From positions 1 through 36,533 of the forward strand of contig PFAJ01000049.1 of assembly GCA_002773695.1 (NCBI GenBank): a stretch of DNA of 36,533 nucleotides. Reading direction: 5' to 3'. Below are positions 32,872-36,533 of this stretch, in pieces (position 1 is the first letter of the stretch; each line of letters starts with the position of its first letter). The position numbers were made by a program, and so were the translations under genes. Origin of the DNA: Candidatus Doudnabacteria bacterium CG10_big_fil_rev_8_21_14_0_10_41_10. Lineage in GTDB: Bacteria; Patescibacteriota; Doudnabacteria; UBA920; 2-01-FULL-50-11. The notes under the pieces are model-generated. The model was given only the letters and a program-made list of their open reading frames with translations. It did no database searches and was not told where the DNA came from.

Positions 32872-33609
32872 TTATTTATTTCCTTTGCCCTCAAAAGACC
32901 GTAAAACTTCCAAAGGAACAGCAAAGATAATGGTATTCGACTGATCAGAGGATAAATCGTTTATCGATTGCAAAGTTCTTAGGTGCAAGGCTCCAGAAGA
33001 CCCGGCTAACACGTGCGCGGCTTTGGCCATGTTGTCTGCGGCCGCGACTTCTCCTTCGGCTTTAATAATAACCGCGCGTTTCTCCCTTTCCGCCTCCGCC
33101 TGCTTTCCAATTACTCTTTTCATTTCTTCGGGAAGAGTCACGTCTTTCAATTCCACAGAATCAACTTTTATCCCCCAAGGATCGGTTGCTTTGTCAACTA
33201 TTGTTCGGATCCGGCTGGAAACATCATCCCGATTTGCAAGAAGTTCATCCAACTGAACTTCTCCAACGACATTCCTCATCGTGGTTTGGGCAAGTTGGGA
33301 GACAGCGTAGCGGAAATTCTCAACCTCTAACACCACTTTTTCAGCGTGTGATACTTTATAATAAATAACCGCGTTTACTCGCACCGAAATATTATCTTTC
33401 GTGATCGCTTCTTGGTCCGGCACATCCACCGCGCGAACTCGCAAGTCTACTTTTTGATAACTTTGAAACACCGGAATCACTAACCGCCAACCCGGAGACA
33501 TTAGCCCGGTATATTTTCCTAGAGTAAACCTCACGCCAAGTTGGTACTGGTTGATTTGTTTGATAGATGCAAAAATTATTAGAACGATAACTCCAACTAC
33601 AAATGACAT
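32872..33609 (-). CDS. slipin (stomatin-like SPFH/Band 7 protein)
   Basis: A 245-residue membrane-anchored scaffold protein that forms oligomers at membrane microdomains. An N-terminal membrane segment (MSFVVGVIVLIIFASI) is followed by the SPFH domain: YQLGVRFTLGKYTGLMSPGW, VDLRVRAVDVPDQEAITKDN, NAVIYYKVSHAEK, VGEVQLDELLANRD and WGIKVDSVELKDVTLPEEMK. A helical, Ala/Glu-rich coiled region then leads to IIFAVPLEVLRSF. No NfeD-like partner is visible; instead it follows a DUF4342 gene and a broken membrane-protein gene. Confidence 0.92.
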   Translation of the reverse strand: MSFVVGVIVLIIFASIKQINQYQLGVRFTLGKYTGLMSPGWRLVIPVFQSYQKVDLRVRAVDVPDQEAITKDNISVRVNAVIYYKVSHAEKVVLEVENFRYAVSQLAQTTMRNVVGEVQLDELLANRDDVSSRIRTIVDKATDPWGIKVDSVELKDVTLPEEMKRVIGKQAEAEREKRAVIIKAEGEVAAADNMAKAAHVLAGSSGALHLRTLQSINDLSSDQSNTIIFAVPLEVLRSFEGKGNK

Positions 33610-33623
33610 ATTTTTTTAGTTAA

Positions 33624-33842
33624 TTATTTAACATCTTTATCTTTTTCATATCCACAATTTTTAAAACCACGACACCACAACCCGCAACAGCGACCATGCT
33701 TCTTTTTTCCGACCACAAACCACAAACCCGAAACAACAATTACAATCGGCCAAATAATCGCCCCTGCCTCCACTGACAAGTAACCCAAATTTTCTTATAG
33801 AAAAATACCTCCAACCGCAATAAGAATAATTCCTAAAAACAT
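33624..33842 (-). pseudogene. small LiaI/LiaF-like membrane protein interrupted by TAA
   Basis: One frame starts with ATG at 33842, reads MFLGIILIAVGGIFL, meets a TAA at 33795-33797 and continues ENLGYLSVEAGAIIWPIVIV and so on to VVGKKKHG and a Cys-rich tail (RCCGLWCRGFKNC). The whole 72-codon frame has the two-helix layout of LiaI-LiaF-like / DUF5668 membrane regions (GIILI-x-x-G-x-x-F-L-x-ENLG ... IIWPIVIVVSGLWFV). TAA probably replaces a TTA Leu codon in the first helix. It lies between DUF4342 and slipin with the same orientation. The downstream part could still be translated from a TTG or GTG codon. Confidence 0.6.
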
Positions 33843-33857
33843 ATTCTTAAATTTTAA

Positions 33858-34097
33858 TTATTTCTTTCGCTCTACCACGACAGTGCAATCTGTTAAAAAA
33901 GCAGCTATCGCACCGACTGCCGCGAGCATCGGGGCAAGCACCGCGCCAACGACTGCGAAGTTAACAGGGATTTCCATTAGGTCGTTGCCTTCACTATTTT
34001 TGATAATAATCCTACGCACGTTCCCCTCTTTGATTAGATGTTTAACTTTTTCTTTTAATTCTTTTCCAGAGACCTTGAATTCTTCTTTTTTTTTCAT
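33858..34097 (-). CDS. DUF4342-domain protein
   Basis: A 79-residue protein matching the DUF4342 pattern: EEFKVSGKELKEKVKHLIKE, GNVRRIIIKNSEGNDLMEIP, then a hydrophobic segment AVVGAVLAPMLAAVGAIAAF and a short TVVVERKK end. The domain has no established function but is often found near envelope or stress genes. One Cys lies after the hydrophobic segment. It is upstream of the broken LiaI-LiaF-like gene and slipin. Confidence 0.8.
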   Translation of the reverse strand: MKKKEEFKVSGKELKEKVKHLIKEGNVRRIIIKNSEGNDLMEIPVNFAVVGAVLAPMLAAVGAIAAFLTDCTVVVERKK

Positions 34098-34109
34098 AAT
34101 TTTTCTGTC

Positions 34110-34151
34110 ATTCCGGAAGCCATAAGCGTAAGCGCAGGCTATCCGGAATCC
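34110..34151. repeat. REP-like palindrome
   Basis: ATTCCGG and AGCC arms pair with GGCT and CCGGAAT around a G+C-rich centre. The TCATTCC...GGAATCC form resembles dispersed intergenic palindromes of many bacteria. It fills the gap between the DUF4342 gene and the gene at 34163-35242. Confidence 0.5.
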
Positions 34152-34162
34152 ATTGCATTAAC

Positions 34163-35242
34163 TTAATTAATAAATTTAAAAGTGGAAATCAGGTGCTGAT
34201 AAATCGGGTCACTTATATCTGTAGACGGGGCAACCCCTTCATGAGCAGTTATCATATATATATTTCCGTTTGCCAAAGTATAAGTTGCCAGGTCTGTCTT
34301 CGAGGTATAGGCTACTTTGTCTCCAAAAATAATTTTTGTATAGTCACTCAAATTGCTACTAATATTTGAGTTATTTGGGTCTTGAATCCAGAATTTGATA
34401 GACGTATAAGGAACCTCAATAGATGATCTAACTCCATAAGTAACGCCTCCAGTCGCAAATTGGACGAGATCGTTTCCGACGGAAAGTGCACTTGGATACT
34501 TGATAGTCTCGTCTAAATCGAGCGATAGACCGCTTGACGGGAACTCAAATTCGTATCCTACGCGAGTGTTTCTATATGTCTGCCAATCCGCTGTTTGGTC
34601 TTGGTCAAGGAATTTAAAAGTAGAGAGGATGTTAATAAAATCTTGTTTATTTGCTGGCAATTCGAGCTGCTCTAATGGTCTAAAATTGAAACCGTGTTCA
34701 CCCTGTTTAGTCTCATATTCCCAGCCAGTATTCTCACCGTAATATACATGCCACTCAATACCGTTTATAGTTTCCGACGAAGTTCCACGATCATAGTTCA
34801 CATTTGTAAAGTATAAGTCCACGTTTCTTTGAGCGCACTCTAGAGCCTGATCACCACTCTTCACTGAAATCATTTTGCATTCTTCAACCCGCAAAGAATT
34901 TTCTTTTCTTGATTCCTCTGAAAAGAAAAATAACTCTTCACTTGCACCTTGTGATTCTATGGTCCAATCAACGGGCACTTTCATCTCAAAACCAAACTCT
35001 TCGCTGCGGTACGTCTGCCAACTTGAAGTCTCGTCACCAGTATCCTGCGATCCTGTCGCAATCGGCAGTTTGGAATCAGAATCCGTTGTAACCGTCGCAG
35101 GCTCGCGGATTAAAAGAAAAACTATCACCGCAACCAAAACAATAATCACTGCCCCAATACCAAAAACTAACTTACCACTTAGTTTTGAAGTAGGTTGTGG
35201 TTCTGGATTTGATTGTTGATCAGATTTATTTGGCGTATCCAT
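34163..35242 (-). CDS. membrane-anchored protein with two PsbP-like repeats
   Basis: A 359-residue protein with a Pro/Ser/Gln-rich start, one membrane helix at about residues 26-46 (LVFGIGAVIIVLVAVIVFLL) and an extracellular part. The extracellular part contains two similar units, one starting WQTYRSEEFGFEMKVPVDW (about residue 75) and another starting WQTYRNTRVGYEFEFPSSG (about residue 220). This W-x-T-Y-x-n-GF-x-P pattern is common in PsbP-like or DUF domains of CPR surface proteins. The first unit has a closing ILSTFKFLD and the second ends LISTFKFIN, supporting an internal duplication. No enzyme motif is visible. The function is unknown. Confidence 0.75.
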   Translation of the reverse strand: MDTPNKSDQQSNPEPQPTSKLSGKLVFGIGAVIIVLVAVIVFLLIREPATVTTDSDSKLPIATGSQDTGDETSSWQTYRSEEFGFEMKVPVDWTIESQGASEELFFFSEESRKENSLRVEECKMISVKSGDQALECAQRNVDLYFTNVNYDRGTSSETINGIEWHVYYGENTGWEYETKQGEHGFNFRPLEQLELPANKQDFINILSTFKFLDQDQTADWQTYRNTRVGYEFEFPSSGLSLDLDETIKYPSALSVGNDLVQFATGGVTYGVRSSIEVPYTSIKFWIQDPNNSNISSNLSDYTKIIFGDKVAYTSKTDLATYTLANGNIYMITAHEGVAPSTDISDPIYQHLISTFKFIN

Positions 35243-35276
35243 GTTTGTTTAAAAATTTTAAATTATAAATTTAAAG

Positions 35277-36485
35277 TTACACAATCACTCCTCCCCCCAA
35301 TAATACTCCTTTTTTATACATTGCGCAAAATTGGCCGGGGGTTGCGGCGCGCTGCTTTGCGCTGAATTTGACCACTATATCTTTTTTTCGCCTGATTATA
35401 GTACACGCTTGTTGTTCTTGTCGATAGCGAATAAGCGCGTTTCCTTTAGTGGGTAATTTTGGCGACCTGCCGGAAATCCAGCTAACCTGTTTTAATTTAA
35501 TCTCTCGATGATACAATTCTTTAATCTTTGATCCACGGCCTACGATTAGATGATTTTTTCTGAGATCTTTTCCAACAACAAAATATGGAAGTCCTCCGCC
35601 GATGTTTATTCCACGCCGTTGACCGATAGTATAAAATGGTAACCCTTTGTGCTTGCCGACTATCCGATTATTGATATCGACAACGTCGCCGGGTTTCTCC
35701 TTCAGCCGAGCTCTTAGAAATTCATCAAAATTCACTTCCCCAACAAAACAGATTCCCATACTCTCTGGTTTCTCGGCGTTTTTAAAACCTAACCTGTTTG
35801 CGATCTTTCGAACTTCGGGTTTAGTGTAATCCCCCAGCGGAAACAAAGATTTGGATAACTGTTTTTGAATAACGGTACAAAGAAAGTATGATTGGTCCTT
35901 ATTCTTGTCCTTGGCTTTAAAAATTTTATACTTGATATTTCGGTCTTCAATTTTTTGCTCTCCGCTTTCCGCTTTACGCTTCTTCACATAGTGCCCGGTC
36001 GCAATGTAGTCAGCGCCGTCTTTCAACGCTCGTTTTAAAAATAAACCAAACTTTATCTCTCGATTACAAACTACATCCGGGTTAGGAGTAAGTCCCCGCT
36101 TCTCGCCTTCAAAAAAATAATCAATGACTTTTTTATTATATTCTTTTTCGAAATTGTAAACTTTTACCGGAATCCCCAATATTTTACAAACATTTTTAAC
36201 ATCTTTTAAATCTTTGCGCCACGGGCAGTATTTTGAAAACTTTCCTCCAAAACTTTCTTCCGACCAGTTTTTCATGTACACGCCGGTAACATCATAACCT
36301 TTTTGCTTCAACAAAAAAGCCGCGACTGAAGAGTCAACTCCCCCCGACATTGCTACGAAGACCTTTCTTTTAAGAGGGGTATTTGATTGTTTGTGTTTAT
36401 TCCAAATTCTAGCCATATTCGTTTCGTTCACCGGGCCTAACGTGGCCCCAGCATTAAAAGTACCGGGAATGTCAGTTTTGTCCAT
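35277..36485 (-). CDS. mnmA: tRNA-specific 2-thiouridylase
   Basis: Adds sulphur to U34 of tRNA-Lys, -Glu and -Gln. It has the PP-loop SGGVDSSVAAFLL, the NPDVVCNREIKFG segment with the first catalytic Cys, MGICFVGEVNFDEFL with the second, and FYTIGQRRGINIGGG. The C-terminal beta-barrel ends in GQFCAMYKKGVLLGGGVI. At 402 residues it is about 40 longer than usual. The conserved part starts near residue 40 (KRKVFVAMSGGVDSS). The frame upstream of the chosen ATG is open to the window edge, so the true start is uncertain: the ATG of MARIWNKHK at residue 24 is a likely alternative. Confidence 0.93.
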   Translation of the reverse strand: MDKTDIPGTFNAGATLGPVNETNMARIWNKHKQSNTPLKRKVFVAMSGGVDSSVAAFLLKQKGYDVTGVYMKNWSEESFGGKFSKYCPWRKDLKDVKNVCKILGIPVKVYNFEKEYNKKVIDYFFEGEKRGLTPNPDVVCNREIKFGLFLKRALKDGADYIATGHYVKKRKAESGEQKIEDRNIKYKIFKAKDKNKDQSYFLCTVIQKQLSKSLFPLGDYTKPEVRKIANRLGFKNAEKPESMGICFVGEVNFDEFLRARLKEKPGDVVDINNRIVGKHKGLPFYTIGQRRGINIGGGLPYFVVGKDLRKNHLIVGRGSKIKELYHREIKLKQVSWISGRSPKLPTKGNALIRYRQEQQACTIIRRKKDIVVKFSAKQRAATPGQFCAMYKKGVLLGGGVIV

Positions 36486-36533
36486 TTCCCGTTCGTGAAT
36501 CTTATTCGGCAGAGGGATGGTGGCAAAAATCTT

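Noticed and set aside
1733-33842. Alternative genetic code with TAG or TAA read as an amino acid
   Set aside because: Intact genes end properly at TAA, TAG and TGA at their expected lengths, and interrupted genes also carry frameshifts or lost core residues.
1-36533. CRISPR array, restriction-modification or toxin-antitoxin locus
   Set aside because: No regularly spaced direct repeats and no recognisable cas, methyltransferase-nuclease pair or toxin genes were found; the repeats seen are isolated palindromes.

Overview
The window looks like a piece of a chromosome from a member of the Candidate Phyla Radiation (Patescibacteria). This is inferred from the low G+C content, short tightly packed genes, very short leaders, SET-domain genes, a SpeA/deoxyhypusine-synthase-like/SpeB polyamine cluster, and the sequence style of the ribosomal proteins and MurG. 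The stop codons TAA, TAG and TGA all end intact genes, so the standard bacterial code applies. No tRNA, rRNA or CRISPR array was found.

Layout. (1) 100-4941, minus strand: def-fmt (N-terminal formyl-Met metabolism), a decayed SET-domain gene, a small hypothetical gene and priA; then a 34-nt palindrome and an EamA transporter. (2) 5993-10575, plus strand: a WecG/TagA-type glycosyltransferase fused to an RppH-like Nudix domain, gltX, a DUF2238-like membrane protein and a coiled-coil M23 peptidase, followed by a frameshifted nuclease-like gene. (3) 11116-12110: a gene-poor, AT-rich stretch, then a G+C-rich transcription unit with its own -10 box and terminator that looks like an undescribed structured RNA. 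(4) 12161-25083, minus strand: a very compact unit that starts at a consensus promoter near 25190 and reads polyprenyl-phosphate sugar transferase, three GT4 glycosyltransferases, murG, murC, murB, hpf, speA, a deoxyhypusine-synthase-like gene, a broken SET gene and speB, ending at a hairpin terminator. It joins envelope polysaccharide, peptidoglycan precursor synthesis, ribosome hibernation and polyamine synthesis. (5) 25230-28190: an unusual adenylate-kinase-like P-loop gene, the RNase P RNA with a textbook promoter and terminator, two unrecognised genes, and a relic of an IS200/IS605 element. (6) 28278-32720, minus strand: the distal part of the ribosomal alpha/spc block, infA-rpmJ-rpsM-rpsK-rpsD-rpoA-rplQ-rplM-rpsI. 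rpmJ is too short to be found by ordinary ORF length cut-offs. (7) 32872-36485: a slipin, a nonsense-broken small membrane protein and a DUF4342 protein (an envelope-stress-like set), a tandem-domain membrane-anchored protein, and mnmA at the window edge.

The most notable points are the TagA-Nudix fusion, the polyamine operon with an embedded SET methyltransferase gene and a very basic SpeA tail, the candidate structured RNA at about 11766-12014, and the large number of genes disabled by one or two lesions. Several kinds of palindromic dispersed element sit in the intergenic gaps.
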